Source: Palsa-459 sp035937595
GTDB taxonomy: Bacteria > Actinomycetota > Acidimicrobiia > Acidimicrobiales > RAAP-2
DNA: 31,158 nt
Direction of reading: 5' to 3'
Assembly (NCBI GenBank): GCA_035937595.1
Contig: DASZHS010000007.1
Location: 1-31,158 of the forward strand
Positions 23,235-31,158 of this stretch are shown piece by piece (the stretch's first letter is position 1; each line of letters begins with the position of its first letter). The position numbers and the translations under genes are program-made. The notes beneath the pieces are model-generated. The model was not told where the DNA came from, searched no databases, and saw nothing but the letters and a program-made list of their open reading frames with translations.

Positions 23235-24532
23235 CAGGCGTCCAGTCGGCCCGCGGCCTCGACGAGCTCGTCGCGGTACTCGGGGTGGGCGATCGCAGCG
23301 AGGGCGAGGGCGCGCTCGCGCACGGTGCGGCCCGCGAGGTCCGCCGCGCCGAACTCGGTGATGACCGTGCCCGTGTGGTGCCGCGGGGTGGCGACGACCG
23401 AGCCCGCCTCGAGCGCCGCCACGATGCGGCTCCGGCGCGTGCCGCCCACCGTCGCGGTCGAGCGCAGGCAGACGAGCGAGCGGTCCTCGGTGTCGAGGTC
23501 GGCCCCCGCCACGAAGTCCTCGTGCCCGCCGACGCCCGAGATCTGGCGGCCCCCCACGGCGTCGGCGACGACCTGGCCGTAGAGATCGACCTGGATCGCC
23601 CCGTTGACCGAGACGAACCGGCGGTTCCGTCGGATCACCGAGGGGTCGTTGACCACCGAGACGGGCCCGAAGGCGACGTCGGGGTTCTCGTCGAGCCACG
23701 CGTACAGCGCGAGGGAGCCGAGGGCGAACGTCGTCACCGAGACGCCGTCGAACTGGCCCTTCTTGGCGTTCGTCACCTTGCCCGCCTCGTGCAGCGCCAT
23801 GAGCCCGTCGGTGAACATCTCGGAGTGCACCCCGTAGTCGCCGCCGTCGCGGTCCGCGAGGCGGGCCGCCACGATCGACGGGATGGCGCCGATGCCGGTC
23901 TGCAGCGTCGTCCCGTCCGACACGTAGCCGAGCGCGAGCTCGGCGATCTGCGCGTCGGCGTCGGTCCGCTCGGGCGCCGGCAGCGCCACCAGCGGCTCGT
24001 CGCTCTCGATGACCACGTCGGCGAGCTCGAGCGCGACGGTGTTGTCGAACCCCTCGAGCGCCGTCGTGCGCGGCAGCGCCCCGTTGCACTCGACGACGAG
24101 CACCCGGTCGGGGTCGCGTCCCGCGGCGAGGAGCGCGTCGCGCGTCGCGCCGAAGTGCAGCGACAGGCTGCACCGCCCGTCGCGGTCCGGCGGGGTCGCC
24201 TGGACGGCCATGATCCTCGGCGCGAAGCGCTCGAGCACCGGGGCGAACTGGCGGAACCCGGCGGGCACGAGCTGCACGTCGGCACCCTGCTGCTTGTAGA
24301 GCCGCTCGACGGGGCCGTAGAAGCCGCAGCGGTAGTGCACCCCCGGTCTCGTGACGACGTCGAACAGCCCGAGGAGGAGCGCCCCGCCGACGGTCAGGTC
24401 CACGAAGTCCTCGCGCGCCGAGAGCGCACGCAGGAAGGCGTGCGGGTTCGCCGGGCCGAGCCCCAGGCCGATCGTGTCGACGGGGCGGACGAGCGCGGCG
24501 GCGTCATCGGCGCTGAGGGTGACCGGGGGCAC
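23234..24532 (-). CDS. Acetyl-CoA hydrolase/transferase family CoA-transferase
   Basis: This 432-residue enzyme belongs to the family of 4-hydroxybutyrate and succinyl-CoA:acetate CoA-transferases. The catalytic Glu is likely E238 in GVHSEMFTDG. Preceding QTGIGAIPS (211-219) and later FVSVNGAIQVDLYGQV and GGRQISGVGGHEDFV are family signatures for CoA binding. Full length suggests an active enzyme. The carboxylate substrate cannot be set. GTG at 24532 is the most upstream start, with CAGACT six bases before it as a weak leaderless -10. It overlaps the ABC-F ATG by one base. There is no evident functional link to ABC-F. Confidence 0.88.
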   Translation of the reverse strand: MPPVTLSADDAAALVRPVDTIGLGLGPANPHAFLRALSAREDFVDLTVGGALLLGLFDVVTRPGVHYRCGFYGPVERLYKQQGADVQLVPAGFRQFAPVLERFAPRIMAVQATPPDRDGRCSLSLHFGATRDALLAAGRDPDRVLVVECNGALPRTTALEGFDNTVALELADVVIESDEPLVALPAPERTDADAQIAELALGYVSDGTTLQTGIGAIPSIVAARLADRDGGDYGVHSEMFTDGLMALHEAGKVTNAKKGQFDGVSVTTFALGSLALYAWLDENPDVAFGPVSVVNDPSVIRRNRRFVSVNGAIQVDLYGQVVADAVGGRQISGVGGHEDFVAGADLDTEDRSLVCLRSTATVGGTRRSRIVAALEAGSVVATPRHHTGTVITEFGAADLAGRTVRERALALAAIAHPEYRDELVEAAGRLDA

Positions 24533-24589
24533 GCGTCGAGTCTGCCGCAGCCGAGTGCGCGTTCCGGCGCCACCGACCGCGCGGCTCGC

Positions 24590-24608
24590 GTCGCCCGGTG
24601 GGCGCGAC
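24590..24608 (-). terminator. Weak hairpin after the third phosphoesterase
   Basis: GTCGCCC (24590-24596) pairs with GG plus GCGAC (24601-24608, one bulged C) around a 4-nt loop. It starts 19 nt after the stop at 24628. The stem is short, so this is tentative. Confidence 0.35.
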
Positions 24609-24627
24609 GGTCAGCGCCGCGGCGGCG

Positions 24628-25581
24628 TCAGGGCAGCTTCAAGGTGTGCGACGACCACGCCGCGGCGCCCTTGAGGAACGGGAGGTGGAAGTTCGACTCG
24701 ATCGAGGCGAGCAGCGACTCGTGCGTCATCGGCGCGGTGACGACCGTGCCGGCCCGCACGCCCGGGGCGATGAGGAGCGTGGCGACGTGCCCGCCACCGC
24801 CGTTCGACCGCACCTGGCCGCTCGGGCTGATCTGGCTCGTGTCGCTGTCCGCCGCCTCGTCCCAGGTGACGATCAGCAGCCCGTGCTTCTTCCACGAGGG
24901 CGACGTGGTCACCGACTTGACGAAGCCCTGGAGCCACGAGAAGGCCGAGGACGGTGAGCAGTCGTGGCCGTCGTGGCAGAGGTCCGGGGAGACGAACGAG
25001 AACCTCGGGAGCGCGCCGTGCTGCTTCAGGTCCTTCATGAACGTCGACAGGGGCTGCAGGTGGTGGCAGAGCGACTTGGAGGCGCGGATGTCGGTGTAGT
25101 AGCGGAAGGGGTTGTGCTTCCCGGCGTAGAGGCCGCCGTCGGCGCCCAGGTAGCACGGGCCGAGGACGCCCTCGGAGAAGTCGCCCCAGGTGAGGTGCTT
25201 GGCCGACATCTGCGCACCGAGGTTGTCCGCCTTCACCCAGCACGACGTGCAGTCCGACGTGATGCCGAACGTGGACCCGCCCGTGAGGTCGAGGTAGTTG
25301 GGCAGCGACGGGTGCGACGCGGCGTAGGAGCTGGTCGCCGCCGCGTACTTGTGCGCGAGCGTCTGGTAGCCCGAGTACGTCGTCGCCGAGGAGTACGACA
25401 GGTTCTCCATCACGACCTCGATGATGTGGGAGTAGCCCGACGTGCGCGCCGCGACGGCGCTCGCGGTCGCGGCGGTGCCGGGCAGCGTCGCCGCGGCGGC
25501 GAGCCCGCAGGCGAGCCCGAGGGCGAGTGGGAGGCGGCGCCGGCGCACCCGCGACGTCCGACGATCGAGGTGGAGGCGCAT
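24628..25581 (-). CDS. Secreted phosphoesterase (AcpA-like, small form)
   Basis: This 317-residue exported protein is of the same broad phosphoesterase family as the one at 13416, but short. A long basic N-region with RRTSRVRRRR leads into a hydrophobic stretch (about 17-43). This could be a Tat- or Sec-type signal. The family motif follows at HIIEVVMENLSYSS (52-65; E59, N60). Later come FVSPDLCHDGHDCS, the metal-binding LLIVTWDEAADSD, and HVATLLIAPGVRAGTVV...THESLLASIE. Several Cys pairs may form disulfides outside the cell. The ATG at 25581 is preferred because TACGCT lies exactly six bases upstream (leaderless). An in-frame GTG at 25677 would overlap gyrA and displace the signal peptide. 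Confidence 0.83.
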   Translation of the reverse strand: MRLHLDRRTSRVRRRRLPLALGLACGLAAAATLPGTAATASAVAARTSGYSHIIEVVMENLSYSSATTYSGYQTLAHKYAAATSSYAASHPSLPNYLDLTGGSTFGITSDCTSCWVKADNLGAQMSAKHLTWGDFSEGVLGPCYLGADGGLYAGKHNPFRYYTDIRASKSLCHHLQPLSTFMKDLKQHGALPRFSFVSPDLCHDGHDCSPSSAFSWLQGFVKSVTTSPSWKKHGLLIVTWDEAADSDTSQISPSGQVRSNGGGGHVATLLIAPGVRAGTVVTAPMTHESLLASIESNFHLPFLKGAAAWSSHTLKLP

Positions 25582-25587
25582 CGGCGG

Positions 25588-25593
25588 AGCGTA
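25588..25593 (-). promoter_or_regulatory. Leaderless promoter of the third phosphoesterase
   Basis: TACGCT on the minus strand (25593-25588), six bases (CCGCCG) before the ATG at 25581. The hexamer and spacing are identical to those before trpG (TACGCT-N6-GTG). The box lies 41 nt after the gyrA stop. Confidence 0.6.
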
Positions 25594-25633
25594 CCGAGCG
25601 AGGTGGCCCGAGCGTCCGGTGCTTAGGCGGAAC

Positions 25634-28126
25634 TTATGTTTGCGCGAGCTGTCCGTCGTCGTCGGGCTCGTCACCAACGGCTGCGACCGCGGCGACGGAC
25701 TGACCGGCGTCGAGGTTCATCACGCGAACCCCCGTCGCGTCCCGTCCCTGCGAGGCGATCTCGCGCACCGCCGTGCGGATGAGGACCCCACCGGTGGAGG
25801 CGAGGATGATGTCGTCGCCGAGGTGCACCATGAACGCCGCGACGACGCTCCCGCGCGCGGCGGTGAGGCGGATCCCGCGCACGCCGAGCCCGCCGCGCCC
25901 CTGGCGGTGGAACCGCTCCAGCTTCGTGCGCTTGCCGTAGCCCGCGTCGGTCACGAGGAGGAGGTCGACGTCGTCGCGCGCGACGTCGAGCGAGACGACG
26001 CGGTCGTCCGAGCGCAGCTTCACGCCGCGGACGCCGGCCGCGGCGCGGCCCATCTCGCGCACGTCGGTCTCCGAGAACCGGATCGTCATGCCCTTGAGCG
26101 TGACCATGAACACGTCGTCGGTGCCGGTCGTCGCCACCACCCGGACGAGCTCGTCGCCGTCGCGGAGGTTGAGCGCGATGAACCCCTCGCGGCGCGACTT
26201 GTCGTACTCGCTGAACGCGGTCTTCTTCACCTGCCCCTGCTCGGTCGCGAACACGAGGAACTTGTCGGAGGGGAAGTCCTTGGTCGGCACGATGGCCTGG
26301 ATCCGCTCGCCGGGCGCGAGGTTGAGCAGGTTGACGACGGCGGTGCCGCGAGCCGTGCGCTCCTTCATCGGGATCTCGTGGCCCCGGAGCCGGTAGACCT
26401 TGCCGCGGTTCGAGAACAGCAGCAGGTACGCGTGCGTGGTCGTGTGCAGGACCTGGTCGACGAGGTCCTCCTCGCGCAGCCGCGCACCCTGCACCCCGCG
26501 GCCCCCGCGGCCCTGCGTGCGGAACGCGGCGGCGGACACCGACTTCACGTAGCCCGCCTGGGTCATCGTGATGACGACGTCCTCGTCGGCGACGAGGTCC
26601 TCGATCCCGAGCTCGCCGGGGTCGTTCACGACCTCGGTGCGCCGCGCGTCGGCGAACCGCTCCCGGACCGCGGACATCTCCTCGGCGATGACCGCCTTCA
26701 GCTTGGTGTCGTCGGCGAGGATCGCCTGCAGCTCGGCGATCGTCTCGCGGAGCTTCTGCATCTCCTCGTCGAGCTCGGCGCGGCCGAGCCGCGTGAGGCG
26801 TCCGAGCGTCATGTCGAGGATGTGGACGGCCTGCTCCTCGGAGAAGGAGAACGGGTCCGCCATCAGCGCCTCGCGGGCCGCCGCGCGGTCCTCGGAGCCC
26901 CGGATCGCCGCGATGACGGCGTCGAGCTGGTCGATCGCCCGCAGCAGCCCCTCGACGATGTGCGCCCTCGCCTCGGCCTTGCGCAGGCGGAATTGGCTGC
27001 GGCGCGTGACGACGTCGACCTGGTGGGCGAGGTAGTGGGTGAGCACCTGGACCAGGTCCAGGGTGCGCGGGACGCCGTCGACCAGCGCGAGGCAGTTGAC
27101 CGCGAACGTCGTCTGCAGCGGCGTGTTCTTGTAGAGCTTGTTGAGCACGACGTTGGCGTTCGCGTCGCGCTTGAGCTTGATCACGAGGCGGTTCTTCTGG
27201 GCCGCCGAGTCGTTCTGGACGGCGGCGATCCCGTCGAGCTCACCCGCCTTCACGAGGTCGACGATGCGCACCTCGACGGACTCGGGGGAGACCTCGTAGG
27301 GGAACTCGGTGACCACGATCGTCGTGTCGGTGCGACCCTCCTCGATCTCGGCGACCGCGCGCATGCGGATGGACCCTCTGCCCGTGCGGTACGCGTCGAG
27401 GATCCCCTGGCGCCCGAGGATCTGGGCGCCCGTCGGGAAGTCGGGGCCCTTCACGAATCCCATCAGGTCGTCGGCGCTGGCCTCGGGGTTGGCGAGCAGG
27501 TGCAGCGCGGCGTCGATGACCTCGGCGAGGTTGTGCGGCGGGATCTTCGTCGCCATGCCCACCGCGATGCCCTGGGAGCCGTTGACGAGCAGGTTGGGGA
27601 AGCGCGACGGCAGCACGTCCGGCTGCTGGTCGGTGTTGTCGTAGTTGGGCGAGAAGTCGACGGTCTCCTCGTCGATGCCGTCGAGCAGGTCGAGCGCGAG
27701 GGGGGCGAGGCGGCACTCGGTGTAGCGCATCGCCGCGGCGCCGTCCTCGGGTCCCATGCCCCCGAAGTTGCCGTGGCCGTCGACGAGGGGGTGCCGCATC
27801 GAGAACAGCTGGGCCATGCGCACCAGCGCGTCGTAGATGGCCGTGTCGCTGTGGGGGTGGAACGTACCCATGACCTCACCCACAACCTTCGCGCACTTGG
27901 AGTGCGGACGGTCTGGCCGCAGCCCCTGGTCGAACATCGAGTACAGGATCCGCCGGTGCACCGGCTTGAGCCCGTCGCGGACGTCGGGGAGCGCCCGAGA
28001 GACGATGACGGACATCGAGTACTCGAGGAACGACCGCTCCATCTCGAGGTTGATCTCGATGGGCTCGACGTAGCCCTGGACCTCGGGCGCGTCCGGCGGT
28101 GGTGCGGGCGGGGTGCGGCGTGCCAT
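25634..28126 (-). CDS. gyrA: DNA gyrase subunit A
   Basis: This 830-residue subunit cuts and rejoins DNA to introduce negative supercoils. The catalytic Tyr is Y135 (AMRYTE). The N-terminal breakage domain runs to about residue 510. A GyrA box, QGRGGRG (538-544), opens the beta-pinwheel C-terminal domain, which supports gyrase rather than topoisomerase IV. The quinolone-determining segment reads HPHSDTAIYD (90-99). Ser93 replaces the usual Gly (E. coli G81), and Thr95 is at the S83 position. The Asp at the D87 position (D99) is kept. It starts 4 nt after the gyrB stop, with no ribosome site of its own, so it is probably translated by reinitiation. Confidence 0.97.
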   Translation of the reverse strand: MARRTPPAPPPDAPEVQGYVEPIEINLEMERSFLEYSMSVIVSRALPDVRDGLKPVHRRILYSMFDQGLRPDRPHSKCAKVVGEVMGTFHPHSDTAIYDALVRMAQLFSMRHPLVDGHGNFGGMGPEDGAAAMRYTECRLAPLALDLLDGIDEETVDFSPNYDNTDQQPDVLPSRFPNLLVNGSQGIAVGMATKIPPHNLAEVIDAALHLLANPEASADDLMGFVKGPDFPTGAQILGRQGILDAYRTGRGSIRMRAVAEIEEGRTDTTIVVTEFPYEVSPESVEVRIVDLVKAGELDGIAAVQNDSAAQKNRLVIKLKRDANANVVLNKLYKNTPLQTTFAVNCLALVDGVPRTLDLVQVLTHYLAHQVDVVTRRSQFRLRKAEARAHIVEGLLRAIDQLDAVIAAIRGSEDRAAAREALMADPFSFSEEQAVHILDMTLGRLTRLGRAELDEEMQKLRETIAELQAILADDTKLKAVIAEEMSAVRERFADARRTEVVNDPGELGIEDLVADEDVVITMTQAGYVKSVSAAAFRTQGRGGRGVQGARLREEDLVDQVLHTTTHAYLLLFSNRGKVYRLRGHEIPMKERTARGTAVVNLLNLAPGERIQAIVPTKDFPSDKFLVFATEQGQVKKTAFSEYDKSRREGFIALNLRDGDELVRVVATTGTDDVFMVTLKGMTIRFSETDVREMGRAAAGVRGVKLRSDDRVVSLDVARDDVDLLLVTDAGYGKRTKLERFHRQGRGGLGVRGIRLTAARGSVVAAFMVHLGDDIILASTGGVLIRTAVREIASQGRDATGVRVMNLDAGQSVAAVAAVGDEPDDDGQLAQT

Positions 28127-28130
28127 CGGC

Positions 28131-30062
28131 TCAGATGTCGAGGAAGCGCACGTCGCGCGCGTTCGTCTGGATGAAGTGGCGTCGCTGGGGGACGTCCTCG
28201 CCCATCAGGATCGAACACACGTCGTCGGCGGTCGACGCCTGCTCGACGGTGATCTGCAGGAGCGACCGCTTCACGGGGTCCATCGTCGTGTCGCGCAGCT
28301 CGCCGAAGTCCATCTCGCCGAGCCCCTTCAGCCGCTGGAACTCGTGCTTGTGGTCGGGGTTCGCCGCGAGGAAGGCGTTCTTCGCCACCTCGTCCTTCAG
28401 GTACACCTTCTCCTTGCCGACGAGCGTCGAGAAGAGCGGCGGCTGGGCCACGTAGACGTGGCCGGCCTCGACGAGCTCCTGCATCTGGCGGAAGAAGAAC
28501 GTGAGCAGGAGCGTGCGGATGTGCGAGCCGTCGACGTCGGCGTCCGCGAGGATGATCACCTTGTGGTAGCGGATCTTCGAGATGTCGAACTCCGGGAAGA
28601 TCCCGCCGCCGATCGCGGCGATGAGCGCCTGGATCTCGAGGTTGCGCAGCATCCGGTCCGCGCGCGCCCGCTCGACGTTGAGGATCTTGCCGCGGATGGG
28701 CAGGATCGCCTGGCGTCGCGGGTCGCGCGCGTCCTTGGCCGAGCCGCCCGCCGAGTTGCCCTCGACGATGAACAGCTCGGACTCGCGCGGGTCGCGTGAC
28801 TGGCAGTCCACGAGCTTGCCCGGCAGCCCCGCGCCGTCGAGCGCGCTCTTGCGCCGCGTGAGGTCCCTCGCCTGCTTCGCCGCGGCGCTCGCTCGCGCGG
28901 CGAGCTGGGCCTTCTGCACGATCTGTGAGCCCTCCCGGGGGTTCTCCTCGAGCCAGTCGGCGAGCTTCGTATTGGTCGCGCGCTCGACGAGCGAGCGCAC
29001 CGGCACGTTGCCGAGCTTGCCCTTCGTCTGGCCCTCGAACTGGGGCTCACGCAGGCGCACCGAGATGATCGCGGTGAGCCCCTCGCGGATGTCGACGCCG
29101 TCGAGGTTGGGGTCCTTCTCCTTCAGCTTGCCCTGCTTGCGTGCATAGCGGTTGACCACGTTCGTGAGCGCCTTGCGGAACCCCTCCTCGTGCATGCCGC
29201 CCTCGATCGTCGCGATGCCGTTCGCAAAGGAGTGGATCGACTCGTGGAACCCCGTGTTCCACTGGAAGGCGATCTCGACCTCCATGTCGGGCTCGACCTG
29301 CTCGTAGGCCCCGACCTTGCGGAACAGCGACTCCTTGGAGGCGTTGAGGTGCTTCACGTAGTCGACGATCCCGCCGCTGTACTTGAAGGTCTCGTGCTGC
29401 TCGCGGCCCTCGCGCTCGTCGGTGAAGTTGATCTCGAGGCCCTTGTTCAGGTACGCCATCACCTGGAGCCGCTCGACGACGGTCTGGGCGCGGAACTCGA
29501 TCTCGTCGAAGATCGCGGCATCCGGCCAGAACGTGACGGTCGTGCCCGAGACGCCCTTCTTCGAGGGACCCGTCATCTTGAGCGGTCCGTCGGGGTGTCC
29601 GCCGTCGTGGAACGACATCTCGTAGTGGTCGCCGTCGCGGTCGACCTCCAAGATGAGCTGGGTCGACAGGGCATTCACCACCGACGCGCCCACACCGTGG
29701 AGGCCGCCCGACACCTTGTAGCCCGCGCCGCCGAACTTCCCGCCGGCGTGCAGCATCGTGTACACGATCTCCGCCGCGGATCGGTCGGGGTACTGGGGGT
29801 GCGGCTCGGTCGGGATGCCGCGGCCGTTGTCGACGACGCGGCAGCCGCCGTCCTCGAGCAGGGTGACGTCGATCCGGGTGGCGAAGCCAGCCATCGCCTC
29901 GTCCACGGCGTTGTCCACGATCTCTCGGATCAAATGGTGGAGGCCGGCCGGGCCGGTCGAACCGATGTACATCCCCGGACGGATCCGGACCGGGTCGAGC
30001 CCCTCGAGCACCGTGATGTCGCCGGCCCCGTAGGTCTCGGACCCCTTTGTCTTCTCCGCCAC
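28131..30062 (-). CDS. gyrB: DNA gyrase subunit B
   Basis: This 643-residue ATPase subunit of gyrase has a GHKL ATP site (EIVDNAVDE at 47-55, DNGRGIP at 78-84, GLHGVGASVVN at 120-130), a transducer domain and a TOPRIM domain. TOPRIM reads VEGNSAGGSAK, with catalytic E434 and DADVDGSHIRT. Asn436 replaces the usual Asp (E. coli D426). The C-terminus NARDVRFLDI is typical of actinobacterial GyrB. The GTG at 30062 is chosen for its GGAGGG site seven bases upstream and the normal family N-terminus. A longer frame upstream is not supported. It is the first gene of gyrB-gyrA. recF, dnaN and dnaA are not upstream; a DUF2332 gene diverges instead. Confidence 0.97.
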   Translation of the reverse strand: MAEKTKGSETYGAGDITVLEGLDPVRIRPGMYIGSTGPAGLHHLIREIVDNAVDEAMAGFATRIDVTLLEDGGCRVVDNGRGIPTEPHPQYPDRSAAEIVYTMLHAGGKFGGAGYKVSGGLHGVGASVVNALSTQLILEVDRDGDHYEMSFHDGGHPDGPLKMTGPSKKGVSGTTVTFWPDAAIFDEIEFRAQTVVERLQVMAYLNKGLEINFTDEREGREQHETFKYSGGIVDYVKHLNASKESLFRKVGAYEQVEPDMEVEIAFQWNTGFHESIHSFANGIATIEGGMHEEGFRKALTNVVNRYARKQGKLKEKDPNLDGVDIREGLTAIISVRLREPQFEGQTKGKLGNVPVRSLVERATNTKLADWLEENPREGSQIVQKAQLAARASAAAKQARDLTRRKSALDGAGLPGKLVDCQSRDPRESELFIVEGNSAGGSAKDARDPRRQAILPIRGKILNVERARADRMLRNLEIQALIAAIGGGIFPEFDISKIRYHKVIILADADVDGSHIRTLLLTFFFRQMQELVEAGHVYVAQPPLFSTLVGKEKVYLKDEVAKNAFLAANPDHKHEFQRLKGLGEMDFGELRDTTMDPVKRSLLQITVEQASTADDVCSILMGEDVPQRRHFIQTNARDVRFLDI

Positions 30063-30142
30063 GAAGGGCCCTCCGCATGTCGCGCTGTGTCGCGTGCACG
30101 GGCGTGCGACGATCGCCGTGCAGGTCTCGTTGGACGTCTCCA

Positions 30143-30148
30143 ATCCTA
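30143..30148 (-). promoter_or_regulatory. Candidate gyrB promoter
   Basis: TAGGAT on the minus strand (30148-30143) would start transcription about 75 nt before the gyrB GTG. The same hexamer precedes fhaA. A clear -35 is not seen. Confidence 0.4.
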
Positions 30149-30208
30149 CCCGATGGCACTGACTTTCGACGCGTTCCCGACGCCCGCGGACGCCATCGCA
30201 GGGCCCGT

Positions 30209-30224
30209 TCGAGCACCGGTTCGA
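30209..30224. promoter_or_regulatory. SOS-box-like palindrome between gyrB and the DUF2332 gene
   Basis: TCGAGC-N4-GTTCGA matches the actinobacterial LexA site TCGAAC-N4-GTTCGA with one mismatch in the half-sites. It lies inside two direct copies of GTTCGAGCACC (30207-30217 and 30219-30229). It is about 65 bp upstream of the gyrB -10 box. Confidence 0.4.
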
Positions 30225-30313
30225 GCACCTCGTCAGCCCTTCGCAACGGTCGTCCAACTCGGCCGGGTCGCGTCACGTCGTCGACGCGCGGCGACGTGCG
30301 CGTGACCGACGAC

Positions 30314-30331
30314 GACGCTGACGTCGGCGTC
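30314..30331. promoter_or_regulatory. Near-palindrome upstream of the DUF2332 gene
   Basis: An 18-bp near-palindrome centred on GACGTC (one mismatched pair) ends 26 nt before the GTG at 30358. It may be an operator. The rest of 30225-30357 shows no gene. Confidence 0.25.
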
Positions 30332-30357
30332 GCCGTCGCCGCGTTGGATAGCGTCTC

Positions 30358-31158
30358 GTGATCGACGCGGACCGGCGCCAGGTGCTCGCGAACGAGTTCG
30401 CCCGCTTCCTTCCGAGCGAGGATCTCGACCGGTATCCGACGTACCGGGCGATCTGCAGGGGCGCCGTGACGGACTCGGTGGTGCTCGAGCTCGCCGACCT
30501 CGTGCCGCCGCCGCAGGCGCCCGTCAACGTCGTGCTGGCCTCGGTGCACCACCTCTTGCTGGAGGGCGCCGACCACCCGCTGGCAGACCACTACCGCTCC
30601 GTCTGCGCCCGGCGGGGACGCACCGTCGCAGCGGCGCCCGACGACGAGGTGGCCGCGTCGTTCGGCGCGTTCTGCCGCGAGCACCGCGTAGCCGTCGCCG
30701 AGCTGTGCGCGGTGCGCGCGACCCAGACCAACGAGGTCGGACGCTGCGCGGCGCTGCGCGCGGCGATCGCCTCGCTCGGGACGAGCCGGGGCGACGTGGG
30801 GCTCCTCGACGCGGGGTGCTCCGCGGGGCTCAACCTGCTGGTCGACGCCTACCGCTACGACTACGGTGCGGCGCAGGTCGGCCCCGCCGGGGCGCTCCCC
30901 GTGCTCGGTTGTGAGCTGCGAGGGGCCGTCCCGCCGCTCGAGCTCCCCTTGGTCGTCGCCCGGGTCGGGATCGACCTCGCTCCCGTCGACGTCACCGATG
31001 CCGACGCCGTCGCGTGGCTGCTCGCGTGTCTGTGGCCGGACGACCTCGGGCGCTTCGAGCGGCTCGGTCAGGCGATCGCGCTCGCCCTCGCGCGACACGA
31101 CGAGCTGACGCTGCGTCGAGGGGACATGGTCGAGGATCTCGCCGATGCCGCCGAGGCG
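30358..31158 (+). CDS. DUF2332 family protein (3' end outside window)
   Basis: 267 codons are visible and the frame is still open at the window end. The central motif LLDAGCSAGLNLLVDAYRYDYG (about residues 148-169) is the DUF2332 signature. It resembles a SAM-binding glycine loop, so a methyltransferase-like fold is possible, but function is unknown. The N-terminus (EFARFLPSEDLDRYPTYRAIC, then NVVLASVHHLLLEGADHPLADHY) also fits the family. The GTG start is the first in frame. A TAGCGT lies only three bases before it, too close for a leaderless start there. It is divergent from gyrB across 295 nt. Confidence 0.8.
   Translation, partial: MIDADRRQVLANEFARFLPSEDLDRYPTYRAICRGAVTDSVVLELADLVPPPQAPVNVVLASVHHLLLEGADHPLADHYRSVCARRGRTVAAAPDDEVAASFGAFCREHRVAVAELCAVRATQTNEVGRCAALRAAIASLGTSRGDVGLLDAGCSAGLNLLVDAYRYDYGAAQVGPAGALPVLGCELRGAVPPLELPLVVARVGIDLAPVDVTDADAVAWLLACLWPDDLGRFERLGQAIALALARHDELTLRRGDMVEDLADAAEA

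Noticed and set aside
20438..24532. Glycosyltransferase, ABC-F and CoA-transferase as an antibiotic biosynthesis or self-resistance cluster
   Set aside because: No synthase, tailoring or regulator genes accompany them. The overlap of ABC-F with the CoA-transferase gives no functional evidence.
25582..25677. Upstream GTG start for the third phosphoesterase
   Set aside because: It would overlap gyrA and bury the signal peptide. The ATG at 25581 has a leaderless -10 at the right spacing.
25442..28174. Long plus-strand open frame opposite gyrA
   Set aside because: It is the antisense of a highly conserved gene, rich in Arg, Val, Asp and His without motifs.
30063..30257. N-terminal extension of gyrB
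   Set aside because: The extension does not match GyrB proteins and covers the candidate promoter. The GTG at 30062 has a strong ribosome site.

Overview
This is high-GC DNA from the chromosome of an actinomycete-type bacterium (Actinomycetota). The strongest sign is a block also found near the replication origin of mycobacteria and streptomycetes: crgA - trpG - pknB - pbpA - pstP - fhaB - fhaA - tRNA-Leu(CAG). A gyrB-gyrA pair lies 12 kb away. Class-level placement (for example Acidimicrobiia) is a guess and was not tested.

Layout. 1-1.05 kb: an intact IS481-family insertion sequence that begins at the window edge and lies against the stop codon of a PaaI-like thioesterase. 1.5-2.1 kb: a lone prepilin-like gene, divergent from the thioesterase across a large palindrome. 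2.25-4.6 kb: a secreted alkaline-phosphatase-superfamily enzyme with a PHO-box-like upstream region and a leader hairpin. 4.8-5.9 kb: a thiolase. 6.0-13.2 kb: the cell-division, peptidoglycan and Ser/Thr phosphorylation block, with an fhaA-fhaB-pstP-pbpA-pknB operon on the minus strand whose first four genes overlap or abut. 13.4-15.1 kb: a second secreted phosphoesterase. 15.4-18.9 kb: a large zinc-ribbon / class III cyclase / AAA / TPR protein. 18.9-20.4 kb: a GrpB-family protein and a TMEM175-like channel, overlapping by 4 nt. 20.4-24.5 kb: a minus-strand glycosyltransferase, ABC-F ATPase and CoA-transferase. 24.6-25.6 kb: a third secreted phosphoesterase. 25.6-30.1 kb: gyrA and gyrB. 30.4 kb to the end: a DUF2332 protein cut by the window edge.

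How the genes fit together. PknB (extracytoplasmic PASTA sensor kinase), PstP (its usual opposing phosphatase), the phosphothreonine readers FhaA and FhaB, the transpeptidase PbpA and the division protein CrgA form the known actinobacterial module linking wall growth to Ser/Thr phosphorylation. Compared with Mycobacterium tuberculosis the block lacks rodA and pknA and is inverted relative to gyrBA. The three exported phosphoesterases suggest phosphate or phospholipid scavenging, which is inference.

No CRISPR array, phage, toxin-antitoxin or biosynthetic cluster was seen. I found no clear new multigene system. The more unusual points are the IS insertion whose target site supplies stop codons to genes on both strands, repeated TANNNT-N6-start (leaderless) promoters, convergent stop codons buried in hairpin stems, an SCD in place of SxN in PbpA, and quinolone-pocket substitutions in both gyrase subunits.
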